Part shown: positions 9,853 to 17,799 of the stretch, piece by piece
Layout of the letters: each line of letters begins with the position of its first letter
How positions within the stretch are numbered: the first letter of the stretch is position 1
Assembly: GCF_030816295.1 (NCBI RefSeq)
Contig: NZ_JAUSXV010000001.1
Span: 2,232,001 to 2,296,000 of the forward strand
DNA from: Microbacterium natoriense
GTDB lineage: Bacteria > Actinomycetota > Actinomycetes > Actinomycetales > Microbacteriaceae
Length of the DNA: 64,000 nucleotides
Reading direction: 5' to 3'
Program-made: the position numbers and the translations under genes
Notes under the pieces: model-generated
Told to the model about the DNA's origin: nothing
The model's database searches: none
The model's input: only the letters and a program-made list of their open reading frames with translations

Positions 9853-10764
9853 TCACAAAACAGCGGAGACGACGGCGGCGAGCTCGGCGGGGGCGGTCTC
9901 CTGCACATTGTGGGTGGCGTTCACAGTGATCGCGCGCGCGGCGGGGACGCGGCGCAGGAATTCGTCGGCATCCGCTTCGCTGACGAAGCCGCCCGTCGCC
10001 CTGACCAGAGTGATCGGCGCAGACGCTTCCGCGAGATCCGCCCATCCGGTCTCGTGCAGGACCGAGGGCACTGCGGCGCTTCCCGCATCGTGTGCGGCGA
10101 GAGCCTGTGCGGCGAGATGCGCGAAATGATGCTTCCACTCGATGCGACCGTCCGGGCGGACACGCGTGTTGAGGAAGACGCCGCGCTCCGTCTCAGGGCG
10201 GGTGCCGCCGAACCCGAGAGAGATCGCCTTGTCGACGAGTTCCTCACGCGTGGCGAAGTCGGTCGGGCCCTCGTAGAAGGCGCGAAGCGCCGCAGGGCCG
10301 GCGGTGACGTCGATCCCGGGGGTGATGTCGACCACGATGATCTCGGACACGAGGTCAGGACGCGACGCGGCGAGGGCGGCGGCGGTGAGCCCGCCCAGCG
10401 ACTGCCCGACGACGACCTGCGGATGCGTGGTCCACGCATCGAGCGCCAGGGCGACGTCGGCGGCGAGCGGGCGGGCGGTGTAGTCGGCATCGCCTCGCCA
10501 GGAGGAGTCGCCGTGGCCGGCCAGGTCTATCGCGAGTAGCGGTCGCTGCAGCGCGAGCGCCGTGGTGTCCCACGTGTGGGCGTTGAGTCCCGCGCCGTGC
10601 AAGAGGGTGACCTGCGGGGATTCCGTGCCGAAGCGCAGCGCGCTCAGGGTCCGGCCGTCGGGGAGTTCGAGAGAGAGCCGTTCGACGCGGGGGAGCGGAA
10701 CCCCGAGTACCTCGGCCTGCGCGGGAAGATAGCTGAACTCGCTGATGTCGATCACCACCTGCAT
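9853..10764 (-). CDS. Alpha/beta hydrolase
   Basis: A 303-residue alpha/beta hydrolase. The oxyanion region is HGAGLN, the nucleophile elbow is GQSLGG (Ser), and the His near the C-terminus is in ATHNVQ. IDLAGHGDS is the usual beta-strand 4 landmark. It is probably a cytoplasmic esterase or lipase-like enzyme of unknown substrate. The ATG has GGGAG about 8 bases upstream. It lies 91 bases before the ABC binding-protein gene on the same strand, so it may be the first gene of that operon and could process an imported ester or amide. That link is inference only. Confidence 0.88.
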   Translation of the reverse strand: MQVVIDISEFSYLPAQAEVLGVPLPRVERLSLELPDGRTLSALRFGTESPQVTLLHGAGLNAHTWDTTALALQRPLLAIDLAGHGDSSWRGDADYTARPLAADVALALDAWTTHPQVVVGQSLGGLTAAALAASRPDLVSEIIVVDITPGIDVTAGPAALRAFYEGPTDFATREELVDKAISLGFGGTRPETERGVFLNTRVRPDGRIEWKHHFAHLAAQALAAHDAGSAAVPSVLHETGWADLAEASAPITLVRATGGFVSEADADEFLRRVPAARAITVNATHNVQETAPAELAAVVSAVL

Positions 10765-10937
10765 ATTCTGCTCCCGACATGTTGCTCAGACGAAACTGCG
10801 GAGCAATCGGGCAAGAGAATTGTGCCACACAGTTCCATATACGCAACTCGATTAGCCGTTTGACTGTGCAATTCGCATTCTGGGGGGGTGTCCGTTCCAC
10901 GGGCCGCCGCCTGCAGCGGTGCGAATATCATTGAGGC
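10765..10937. promoter_or_regulatory. AT-rich divergent intergenic region
   Basis: These 173 bases separate the hydrolase (minus) from the AhpD-like gene (plus) and are clearly AT-richer than the surroundings. GAATTGTGCCACACAGT and, inverted further on, GACTGTGCAATTC form an imperfect inverted repeat (about 10812-10874), a possible regulator site. TATCAT at 10926-10931 ends 6 bases before the plus-strand ATG. Confidence 0.4.
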
Positions 10938-11414
10938 ATGAGCGAGACGCGAGTGCACCTCTCCAAGACCGAACCGGCCGCGTATCACGCCCTCGACGAG
11001 TTCTCGAAGACCGTCGGCGACATCTGCGCGGCGAACGGCATCGACGACCGGCTCAAGGAGCTGGTCATGCTCCATTGCTCTCAGCTCAACGGATGCAGCT
11101 TCTGCACCCGTATCCACGTCGACCGTGCGCTCAAAGCGGGCCTCGACGCGGATGAGCTCATGCAGATCGCCGCCTGGCGCGAGAGCGGCGTCTTCACGGA
11201 ACGCGAGCGCGCCGCTCTGGAACTGGCCGAGGCCTTCACCTTCATCGCCGAGGACGGGATCTCCGACGAGGTCTACGACCGGGTCGGCAGCGTCTTCACC
11301 GAGAAGGAGTATGCGGCACTGAGCTGGGCGTGCGTGTCGATCAACGCGTTCAACCGGATCGTCATCGCGGGGCGCTACCCGGTGCCTCCGCGCTCGCCGC
11401 AGGCGCAGGTATGA
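10938..11414 (+). CDS. Carboxymuconolactone decarboxylase / AhpD-like protein
   Basis: A 158-residue all-helical protein of the CMD/AhpD superfamily. The redox motif CSFC with following H (GCSFCTRIH) sits near residues 53-60 and matches the AhpD-like active site CxxCxxxH. These proteins act as alkylhydroperoxidase partners or peroxidases. The C-terminal half (YAALSWACVSINAFNRIVIAGRY) has the conserved helix of the family. The start is an ATG preceded by TATCAT at a 6-base spacing (leaderless). The stop overlaps the downstream phosphatase start (ATGA). Confidence 0.9.
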   Translation: MSETRVHLSKTEPAAYHALDEFSKTVGDICAANGIDDRLKELVMLHCSQLNGCSFCTRIHVDRALKAGLDADELMQIAAWRESGVFTERERAALELAEAFTFIAEDGISDEVYDRVGSVFTEKEYAALSWACVSINAFNRIVIAGRYPVPPRSPQAQV

Positions 11415-12130
11415 CGGTCCTCGACGTCGAGGGAGTCGCGAACGTCCGGGACGTCGGCGGCATCCCCGCCGCGGGCGGCCGGATCCGGGCGGGCGTACTG
11501 CTGCGCTCGGGGCAGCTGTCGGGCGCGACGCCCGCAGGCGCGAGTGCCCTGAGCGAACGGGTCTCGCACATCGTCGACCTGCGCGACGGTGAGGAGATCG
11601 CGGCTGAGCCGACCGAGATCGTCGGCCCCGCGACCACGCATCTGCCGCTGTTCCTCGGTTCCGTGCGCTCGTTCTTCGAAGCCGACACGAGCCTCGACGA
11701 CCTCTATCTTCATCTGCTCGAGGAGAGCGGGGAGCGTCTCGTGGAGGCGATCCGGATCATCGCCACCGGTGAGACGACGCTCGTGCACTGCACGGTGGGG
11801 AAGGACCGCACCGGCGTCACCGTGGCCCTCGCGCTCGCGGCGGTCGATGCCGACCGTGAGGCGATCATCGCCGACTACGCCCTCACCGAATCGCAGCTGC
11901 CGAGGGAGCGGACGCAGCGCATCGCCGCGTACCTGCGTGCGCAGCATCCCGAAGCGGTGCACGCTGTCGCTCTCGCGACCCAGTCACCGGCTCGCGTGAT
12001 GCGCGCCCTCCTCGAGAAGGTCGACGAGCGATGGGGATCGGCCGCCGGTTATCTCCGCACGAACGGGATGACGCATGCCGAACTGGATTCCCTGAGGGCG
12101 GCGCTGGTCGAACCCGCAACGCAAGGTTAG
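11411..12130 (+). CDS. Tyrosine-protein phosphatase-like protein (Y_phosphatase3 family)
   Basis: A 239-residue protein whose active-site loop HCTVGKDRTG matches the HCxxGKDRTG signature of the MptpB/Y_phosphatase3 family, which dephosphorylates phosphotyrosine, phosphoserine or phosphoinositides. The N-terminal NVRDVGG and LLRSGQLSG motifs are also typical of this family. The ATG overlaps the stop of the AhpD-like gene. No secretion signal is visible, so it is probably cytoplasmic. Its stop codon lies inside the iron box that precedes the next gene. Confidence 0.88.
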   Translation: MTVLDVEGVANVRDVGGIPAAGGRIRAGVLLRSGQLSGATPAGASALSERVSHIVDLRDGEEIAAEPTEIVGPATTHLPLFLGSVRSFFEADTSLDDLYLHLLEESGERLVEAIRIIATGETTLVHCTVGKDRTGVTVALALAAVDADREAIIADYALTESQLPRERTQRIAAYLRAQHPEAVHAVALATQSPARVMRALLEKVDERWGSAAGYLRTNGMTHAELDSLRAALVEPATQG

Positions 12131-12155
12131 GCAAGCCTTGGCTGGGTGATACGAT
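12122..12155 (+). promoter_or_regulatory. DtxR/IdeR-type iron box and promoter
   Basis: The 19 bases at 12122-12140 match 13 of 19 positions of the DtxR/IdeR consensus as I remember it (TTAGGTTAGGCTAACCTAA). The core AGGTTAGGCAAGCCTT is conserved. TACGAT at 12150-12155 follows as a -10 element, 9 bases before the ATG at 12165. A metal-loaded repressor here would block the promoter when iron is plentiful. The box overlaps the stop codon of the upstream phosphatase gene. Confidence 0.75.
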
Positions 12156-12164
12156 AGAGACATC

Positions 12165-12629
12165 ATGAGCACCTCTCTCGACACTCGCAGCACACGCGCG
12201 GAGCGCCGCGCGGCACGTCGCCGTGCGCATCATCTGGTGACGGCCGATGAGAGTTCGCTGCTCGAGCTCGAGGCGTTCCTCGCGACGCTGCCGCTGTGCG
12301 CGTCGGGACGGATCTTCATCGAGGTGCCGGAGTCCGCAGACATCTCACGTGTCGAGGCGCCCGATCGCATGACCGTGACCTGGCTCGCCCGCGGTGAGCG
12401 CTCCGGCGCCCCCGGCACCGGCCGAGCGTGCGCGCCGGGCGAGGCGCTGGCGCGGGCGACTTGCGCCTGGGCCGACGAGATGCTGTGCGATGACGAGGTC
12501 GAGACGCACGTCACGCTGCTCGGCGGATTCCTGGGCACGGCGGACATCGTCGACCACCTGACCTCTGAGCTGGGTGTCCAGCCGACGCAGATCCGGGTCC
12601 CCGAGCGCTTCGGCCTGCTTCAGCGCTGA
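12165..12629 (+). CDS. Siderophore-interacting-protein-like (SIP) domain protein
   Basis: A 154-residue protein resembling only the C-terminal half of siderophore-interacting ferric reductases. The pattern of conserved hydrophobic strands (GRIFIEVPESADI, MTVTWLARGE) and an amphipathic helix with Trp (AWADEMLCDDEVE) fits that half. The FAD-binding N-terminal barrel is absent, so it may not be a reductase by itself. The iron box directly upstream strongly suggests iron-repressed expression. It overlaps the convergent HExxH gene by 10 bases. Confidence 0.68.
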   Translation: MSTSLDTRSTRAERRAARRRAHHLVTADESSLLELEAFLATLPLCASGRIFIEVPESADISRVEAPDRMTVTWLARGERSGAPGTGRACAPGEALARATCAWADEMLCDDEVETHVTLLGGFLGTADIVDHLTSELGVQPTQIRVPERFGLLQR

Positions 12630-13072
12630 CGATCGGCGCCGGAGCGGCGGACGTAGTTGCCGTCCTCCAGCCCTGCTTCGATCTCGAAGCGGTTGCGCAG
12701 CGGGTCGCGGCCGGCGAACAGGTACAGGACCGGCATCAGGAACCCGTACCGCAGCCACTGCGCCTTGTGCACGGCCTCGTGTCGCAGGATGGCGTCGCTG
12801 GGCCTGGCGTCGCCCGTGAGGAAGCACCCGCCCACGCAGACACCGCCGCGGTTGTACGTCCAGCCCGGCATGCCGCGGAAGATCCAGAGCCCATTGCGCC
12901 GTTCCACAGGTCCTGTGCTCCACATCGATCCCCAGACCCACCCGACCGCAGTGCCCCACCAGTAGCCGATCCGGCTGAGGGGAGAGCGCAGGAGGAACGA
13001 CGGGATGCGCCGGTCGACACGGCGTCCGCGTGCGAGAGCGGCCTCTGCCGCAGGGCGCCAGTCGTCGGTCAC
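12620..13072 (-). CDS. Hypothetical protein with HExxH motif
   Basis: A 150-residue protein read from a GTG that overlaps the stop of the arginase-like gene (GTGA). It contains HEAVH followed 27 residues later by an acidic FEIEAGLED stretch, a layout compatible with a zincin-type metal site. Around it are aromatic, Gly-rich segments (IGYWWGTAVGWVWG) and one hydrophobic stretch (LMPVLYLFAG). I do not recognise a named enzyme. Similar short actinobacterial proteins are sometimes labelled Fe-S oxidoreductase, which nothing here supports, since there is no Cys cluster. Longer open frame upstream is a shadow of the neighbouring gene. Confidence 0.72.
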   Translation of the reverse strand: MTDDWRPAAEAALARGRRVDRRIPSFLLRSPLSRIGYWWGTAVGWVWGSMWSTGPVERRNGLWIFRGMPGWTYNRGGVCVGGCFLTGDARPSDAILRHEAVHKAQWLRYGFLMPVLYLFAGRDPLRNRFEIEAGLEDGNYVRRSGADRQR

Positions 13073-13872
13073 GCCACGGCACCGACGAGTCGGAGAAGAG
13101 CGCCGAGATCGTCGACGGCGTCGGCGGGCGTGCGCGGCGCGAAGCCCGAGATCGTGGCGCCGGCCAGAGGCACGCGGTCGCGCAGCCGGCGGATCGCGGT
13201 GCTCAACGCCGACGTGGTGAGGCCGAAAGGCGCGGCCTCCGACACCCCGGACAGCTCGGCCGGGTCGAGCACGTCGACGTCGATGTGCACCCACACCCTG
13301 CGAGCACCGGTCGCCGCGACGGCATCGGCGACAGCATCCGCCGAATCGAGATCTGAGACGGAGAGCGAGGTCAGCCCGTCGACCTGTGCGACTTCTTCAT
13401 CGTCGAGGTTGCGCATGCCCACCGTGATGACCCGATCGCGCGGAACTCCCGGTGAGAGCGCCAGCTGAGGCTCTCCTTCGCCGAGTACGGCGCGCAGAGC
13501 CATCCCGGAGAACGCGCCCGAAGGTGAGGACTCGGGGGTGTTCATATCGGCGTGGGCGTCGCACCAGACGACCGCGAGGTCGTCTGTGCCGCCTGGGAGC
13601 GCCGCGAGAGCGGCGGCGGTGACGCTGCAGTCGCCGCCGATCACCACGGTGTCGGCGGTCATCGCCTCGGCGACGAGCTCACGAGTTCGCAGCAGTGAGC
13701 TCAGCCGGCGTACGCCGGTGCCCAGAGACTCACCCGCCTCGACCGGGACGTCGAGCACCGTCGTCGCCGCGCGCGGCAGATCTCCGGCGATCGCGGTGGC
13801 TCCGTCGACGAGGAGCATTGCCCGGGTGGCGGGGGAGCCCTGCCACTGCGGGACGACGAGGAAACGCACCAC
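13069..13872 (-). CDS. Arginase/agmatinase family protein
   Basis: A 267-residue ureohydrolase-fold protein with the binuclear metal motifs in order: GGDCS (usual GGDHS), DAHADMN and HIDVDVLD. These Asp/His residues normally bind two Mn ions. The Cys in GGDCS replaces the usual first metal-binding His, so activity as a true arginase is uncertain. The start was moved to the GTG pair at 13869-13872, which has TGGAGG five bases upstream. Upstream sequence in frame belongs to the pspA terminator. It is coupled to the downstream HExxH gene by a 4-base overlap. Confidence 0.86.
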   Translation of the reverse strand: MVRFLVVPQWQGSPATRAMLLVDGATAIAGDLPRAATTVLDVPVEAGESLGTGVRRLSSLLRTRELVAEAMTADTVVIGGDCSVTAAALAALPGGTDDLAVVWCDAHADMNTPESSPSGAFSGMALRAVLGEGEPQLALSPGVPRDRVITVGMRNLDDEEVAQVDGLTSLSVSDLDSADAVADAVAATGARRVWVHIDVDVLDPAELSGVSEAAPFGLTTSALSTAIRRLRDRVPLAGATISGFAPRTPADAVDDLGALLRLVGAVA

Positions 13873-13895
13873 GGGTGCCTCCAGAGGGAAAGAGC

Positions 13896-13925
13896 GGATG
13901 CCCCGGACCACGGTCCGAGGCATCC
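13896..13925 (-). terminator. Hairpin terminator after pspA
   Basis: An imperfect inverted repeat of about 14 bp per arm (GGATGCCCCGGACC against GGTCCGAGGCATCC) starts 10 bases past the pspA stop. On the minus strand it is followed by GCTCTTTCCC. It separates pspA from the arginase-like gene. Confidence 0.65.
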
Positions 13926-13935
13926 GCAGGGTGTG

Positions 13936-14682
13936 TCAGGAGCCTTCGATGGCCTGCTGCGGAGCTGCGGTGCCGCCCGCCTTGAGCTCAGCGAGGCGTG
14001 CCTCCACCTCGGTGAGCTCACCGAGGTCCTCGAGGCTCTCGAACTGCGCGTCGAGGCTGGATGCCGCAAGCTCGGCCTTGCCCTGAGCAAGAGCCTCCTG
14101 GCGGCGGACCTTGTCTTCGAAACGGCCCAGTTCGCTGGTCGGGTCGAGCACGTTGATCGAGCCGACCGCGTCCTGCACCTTGGTCTGAGCCTCGGCGACC
14201 TTCGCGCGAGCCAGCAGCTCGCTGCGCTTGGTCTTCAGCTCGCCGAGCTTCTCCTTCATGCCGTTGAGGCCCGACTTGAGCTTGTCGACGATCTCGGTCT
14301 GCGACGCGATCTGCGGCTCCGCCGCCGACGCCTCGCGCTCCGAGCTGATCTGGCGCTGCAGCGCGATCTTGGCGAGACTGTCGAACTTGTCTGCGTCCGC
14401 CGCGTTGCCCGCGGTGCGCATCTCGTCGGCCTTGCGGCTCGCGGCGAGCGCCTTGTTGCCCCACTCGGTCGCCGACTGGACGTCTTCCTCGTGGTCGCGC
14501 TCGAGCAGGCGCAGGTTGCCGATGGTCTCCGCGATCGCCGACTCTGCATCGGCGATGTTGTTCGTGTAGTCGCGGACGAGCTGGTCGATCATCTTCTGCG
14601 GGTCCTCGGCGGAGTCGAGGAGCGCGTTGATGTTCGCGCGGACGAGGGTCGAGATTCGTCCGAAGATGGACTGCTTGGTCAT
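13936..14682 (-). CDS. pspA: PspA/IM30 family protein
   Basis: A 248-residue, almost entirely helical and coiled-coil protein. The N-terminal TKQSIFGRISTLVRANINAL is the amphipathic membrane-binding helix, followed by DPQKMIDQLVRDY, the diagnostic PspA/IM30 segment. Family members assemble into ESCRT-III-like coats that protect a stressed cytoplasmic membrane. The ATG has GAAAGGAAACC upstream. It lies 55 bases downstream of the TPM-domain gene and is probably co-transcribed with it, suggesting an envelope-stress unit. No pspC or pspB homologue is in the window. Confidence 0.93.
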   Translation of the reverse strand: MTKQSIFGRISTLVRANINALLDSAEDPQKMIDQLVRDYTNNIADAESAIAETIGNLRLLERDHEEDVQSATEWGNKALAASRKADEMRTAGNAADADKFDSLAKIALQRQISSEREASAAEPQIASQTEIVDKLKSGLNGMKEKLGELKTKRSELLARAKVAEAQTKVQDAVGSINVLDPTSELGRFEDKVRRQEALAQGKAELAASSLDAQFESLEDLGELTEVEARLAELKAGGTAAPQQAIEGS

Positions 14683-14737
14683 GCGGTTTCCTTTCAGAGG
14701 GTCCTGATTGAGATCTTCACTTATGCGCCTATGGAAA

Positions 14738-16759
14738 TCAGAAGCGTCCGCCGCCGGAGCGCCCGGATCTACCGCCGCCGCCTCCTCCGCCGCCGAAGCC
14801 GGAGCTGCGGAAACCGCTGCTCCCGCCGGAGCGCCACCCGCTGCGGCTAGATGACCCGCCTCCGCCACCACCACCGGACAGCAGGCCGCCGATGATGCCG
14901 CCGAGGATGTCGCCGCCGAGGCCGGAGCCGCTTGAACGGGAGCCCCCGAAGGGGTCGCCGCCCCAACCGCCACCCGAGGAGTACGAGGAGACGTCGGACT
15001 GGGCGTAGGAGCTGGCCTGCCGAGCGAGTTCCAGCGCGTTCTGGGCGACGGCGAGCGCCTGCTCGGGGTTCGCGGTTCGCAGTCCCAGCGCTTCGCTGAG
15101 CCCCGCTTCGGCCTGTGAGAGGCGTGTCCGGGCGGTGCTGCCGACGGTTCCACGTCGCGTCTCGATGAAGTCCCTGGTCGATCGGACCTGCGCGTCGGCC
15201 TGGGCGAGGGTCTGCTCGAGCATCTGCTGCGTGCGTCGAGCGCGCTCGATGCTCTCCCGTCCCTGGGCGATGGCCGCGTCGATCTGCGTGTTCGCCGCGG
15301 TGAGGGCCTCCAGCACACGCTGCGGGCTGCGGGAGTCCCCGGTCAGGTTCGCCTGCGCCTGCTGCAGCTGCTGCTGCACGTTCGCCGCGGCCTGGGCGGT
15401 GGCGCCGGCGGCATCTGGGAGCTGTTGCGCAGTCGCGATATCGCCCTGCAGATCGGACATGAGCGTCCGCGCCTGGGATTCGATCGAGGCGAGATCGGCG
15501 CCGAGGGTCGTGATCGCGGCGGCAAGCTGCCCCGCTTGGGCGACGGCCTGTTCGGCCGTGCGGATCGCGAAGGCGGCATCACCGGTCTTGCCTGTCGTGA
15601 TGGCCTGGGCCGCGGCTTCGATCGACCTGTCGGCGAGAGCGATGCGCTCCTGCGCCTGGGCCGGATTGTCTGCGACGGTGCTCAGCGCGGCGGGGTCGTA
15701 CTCGGCGGCGAGCGCTGCGAGAGCGGGAGCCGCGCCCGCGAGCACGGGCTGCAGCGCGGTGCGCTCGGCCCGTACGCGATCGAGCTCCTGGGGGGCGTTC
15801 TCCTGAAGCCTGCGCAGGGCGTCGAAGGCCTCGGTGTTGTCATCGAGCACGTCGTCGATCTCGTCGCAGAGCTGGATGATGCGGATGTGCCACGCGCGGC
15901 GGTCGTAGACGGTGTCTTCGATCTCGTCGTCGAGCTTCTGCTTGATGTCGAACGCCTCCGACATCTTCGTCTTCGCCGCTTCGATCGCCACGGAGAACTC
16001 GGATGTGGCGCTCTCGCCGAACTGCGCGACCGCGAACCCGAGCTCCTCTTTGCTGGAGGTCAGCGCGTCGTCGGCCCGCACGAGTGCGGCGCCGGCCTGC
16101 GTCTGGACCTGCTCATCGGTGAGGGTCGAGAACGGGTCGTTCGGGTCGGGCTTCTCCGGCATGGCGCCTCGCCGGCGCGCCTCGGCGTTGCGTCGGCCGC
16201 GCGCGATCAAGGCGACGATGAGCCAGACCAGCAGCGCGGCGACGACGATCCCGCCGATGATCAGGAACACTCGGACCGCACCGGCCCCGCCGTCTCCCTG
16301 GATCTCGTCTGCCGCGAGGATGATCGCGCCGTCCCAGTCGTCCTGGGCGAGAAGGGGCTGGATCTTCTCCTCGACGTCGTCGAGCTTGCCCTCGCTGAGC
16401 GGTCCGCCCTGCGCGGCGGAGATGTAGTAGCTGCGCCCTTCGACCGCGATCGCGAGGAGGTACTGCTCGGGGCCGAGGCTGTTGTTCTGTGCGACGGCAT
16501 CAGCCCACGCGACGTAGTCGGACGGCGAGGTGAAGTCGTCGACGAGCACCACGAACAGATCCGCCGTGGAGTTCTCGGTCAGCGTCTGCAGACGAGCCTC
16601 GACGTCTTTCTTCTCAGTCGAGCTGAGGACGCCGGCGTCGTCGGTGACGTAGCCCTGGTCGAGCTGAACGGGGTCGGTCGCCGATGCCGCTGAGGCAGAG
16701 AGCAGCCCCGCGACGAGCGCCGTCATCACTGCGACCAGCGCGAGCCAGCGAGTCCTCAT
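14738..16759 (-). CDS. TPM domain-containing membrane protein
   Basis: A 673-residue protein. An N-terminal signal peptide (MRTRWLALVAVMTALVAGLL, cleavage near ASA) leads to an extracytoplasmic TPM domain at about 40-160 (DDAGVLSSTEKKDVEARLQTLT, DLFVVLVDDF). One membrane segment at about 175-200 follows, then a long helical region rich in Ala/Gln, and finally a Gly/Ser-rich tail ending GGGRF. TPM proteins include Psb27-like and YgcG-like proteins. The start has GGAGGGAC at a good distance. An in-frame ATG at 16792 sits exactly 6 bases after a TAGACT -10 element and could give a form 11 residues longer from a leaderless message. Confidence 0.88.
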   Translation of the reverse strand: MRTRWLALVAVMTALVAGLLSASAASATDPVQLDQGYVTDDAGVLSSTEKKDVEARLQTLTENSTADLFVVLVDDFTSPSDYVAWADAVAQNNSLGPEQYLLAIAVEGRSYYISAAQGGPLSEGKLDDVEEKIQPLLAQDDWDGAIILAADEIQGDGGAGAVRVFLIIGGIVVAALLVWLIVALIARGRRNAEARRRGAMPEKPDPNDPFSTLTDEQVQTQAGAALVRADDALTSSKEELGFAVAQFGESATSEFSVAIEAAKTKMSEAFDIKQKLDDEIEDTVYDRRAWHIRIIQLCDEIDDVLDDNTEAFDALRRLQENAPQELDRVRAERTALQPVLAGAAPALAALAAEYDPAALSTVADNPAQAQERIALADRSIEAAAQAITTGKTGDAAFAIRTAEQAVAQAGQLAAAITTLGADLASIESQARTLMSDLQGDIATAQQLPDAAGATAQAAANVQQQLQQAQANLTGDSRSPQRVLEALTAANTQIDAAIAQGRESIERARRTQQMLEQTLAQADAQVRSTRDFIETRRGTVGSTARTRLSQAEAGLSEALGLRTANPEQALAVAQNALELARQASSYAQSDVSSYSSGGGWGGDPFGGSRSSGSGLGGDILGGIIGGLLSGGGGGGGSSSRSGWRSGGSSGFRSSGFGGGGGGGGRSGRSGGGRF

Positions 16760-16882
16760 GTGCGTCCCTCCGACCGGCAGCCGTGCCCCCATGCGTCGAG
16801 TCTATGCACACACGACGACACGCGACAGCATCCGGGCGCTGATGGGCGTTCGCCCTCAGCGCAGACACATACGCTGGAGAGC
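16760..16882. promoter_or_regulatory. Divergent promoter region (TPM gene / DUF3097 gene)
   Basis: On the minus strand TAGACT (16804-16799) points to the TPM gene. On the plus strand TACGCT (16870-16875) ends 7 bases before the DUF3097 ATG. Nothing else is evident in these 123 bases. Confidence 0.55.
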
Positions 16883-17725
16883 ATGGACGACAGGTATGGA
16901 TCGGATGTGCTCGCCGCCGGGTGGCGGGAGCGCGCCGCGAAGCCGGTGCCCGAGGTGCCCGCCGAGCTCGATCTCGTGGTCGAGGTCGCCGGCGACGGCT
17001 ACTGCGGCGCCGTGACCAAGGTGCAGGCCGGCAATGTCGAACTCGAGGACTGGAAGGGGCGCACGCGCCTGTTCCCGTTGGGAGGCGGGTTTCTCGTCGA
17101 GGGGAAGCCCGTGAAGCTCGTCCCGCCGAAGGCGGTGCAGCAGGGGCCGAGGCGGACGGCATCCGGATCGTTCGTCGTCGCGGATCAGCGCGCGCGCACC
17201 GCGCTTCCCAGCCGGATCCTCGTCGAGGGCAAGCACGACGCCGAGCTCGTGGAGAAGGTGTGGGGAGCCGATCTCCGCGTCGAAGGCGTCGTGGTCGAGT
17301 TCCTGCAGGGGGTCGATCTGCTCGACGCCCTCCTCGACGCCGAACCGCCGAGCGCGACCAGGCGCTACGGCGTGCTCGTGGACCATCTCGTGCCCGGGTC
17401 CAAGGAGTCCCGGATCGCGGATGCCGTCGCGCGCGGGCCGCATGGGCGCCACATCCGCATCGTCGGGCATCCCTTCGTCGACGTCTGGCAGTGCGTGACT
17501 CCGAAGGCCCTCGGCATCGCGAGATGGCCGGAGATCCCACGCGGCACCGACTGGAAGACGGGCATCTGCCGCGCATTCGGCTGGCCCTACGAGACCCAGG
17601 CCGACACGGGGCTCGCCTGGCAGCGCATCCTGTCGAAGGTGCACACCTATCGCGATCTCGAGCCTGCGCTGCTGGGTCGTGTCGAGGAGCTGATCGATTT
17701 CGTCACGGAGCCAGCAGGCCGCTGA
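16883..17725 (+). CDS. DUF3097 family protein
   Basis: A 280-residue protein of the actinobacterial DUF3097 family. The N-terminal part (DRYGSDVLAAGW) and the middle segment SRILVEGKHDAELVEKVWG followed by YGVLVDHLVPGSKESRIAD look like a toprim-type nucleic-acid fold: an acidic EGKHD motif and later a DHL motif. A conserved tail PYETQADTGLAWQRILSKVHTY follows. Biochemical role is unknown. A toprim-like nuclease or ligand-binding role is inference. TACGCT lies 7 bases before the ATG (leaderless). Confidence 0.88.
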   Translation: MDDRYGSDVLAAGWRERAAKPVPEVPAELDLVVEVAGDGYCGAVTKVQAGNVELEDWKGRTRLFPLGGGFLVEGKPVKLVPPKAVQQGPRRTASGSFVVADQRARTALPSRILVEGKHDAELVEKVWGADLRVEGVVVEFLQGVDLLDALLDAEPPSATRRYGVLVDHLVPGSKESRIADAVARGPHGRHIRIVGHPFVDVWQCVTPKALGIARWPEIPRGTDWKTGICRAFGWPYETQADTGLAWQRILSKVHTYRDLEPALLGRVEELIDFVTEPAGR

Positions 17726-17799
17726 GCAGGCCCGTCGACGGGTTCCCGGACCTCCTCGGTGTTGCTGAGCCCGTCGGAGCGCCCCGGTACCCTGGAACA

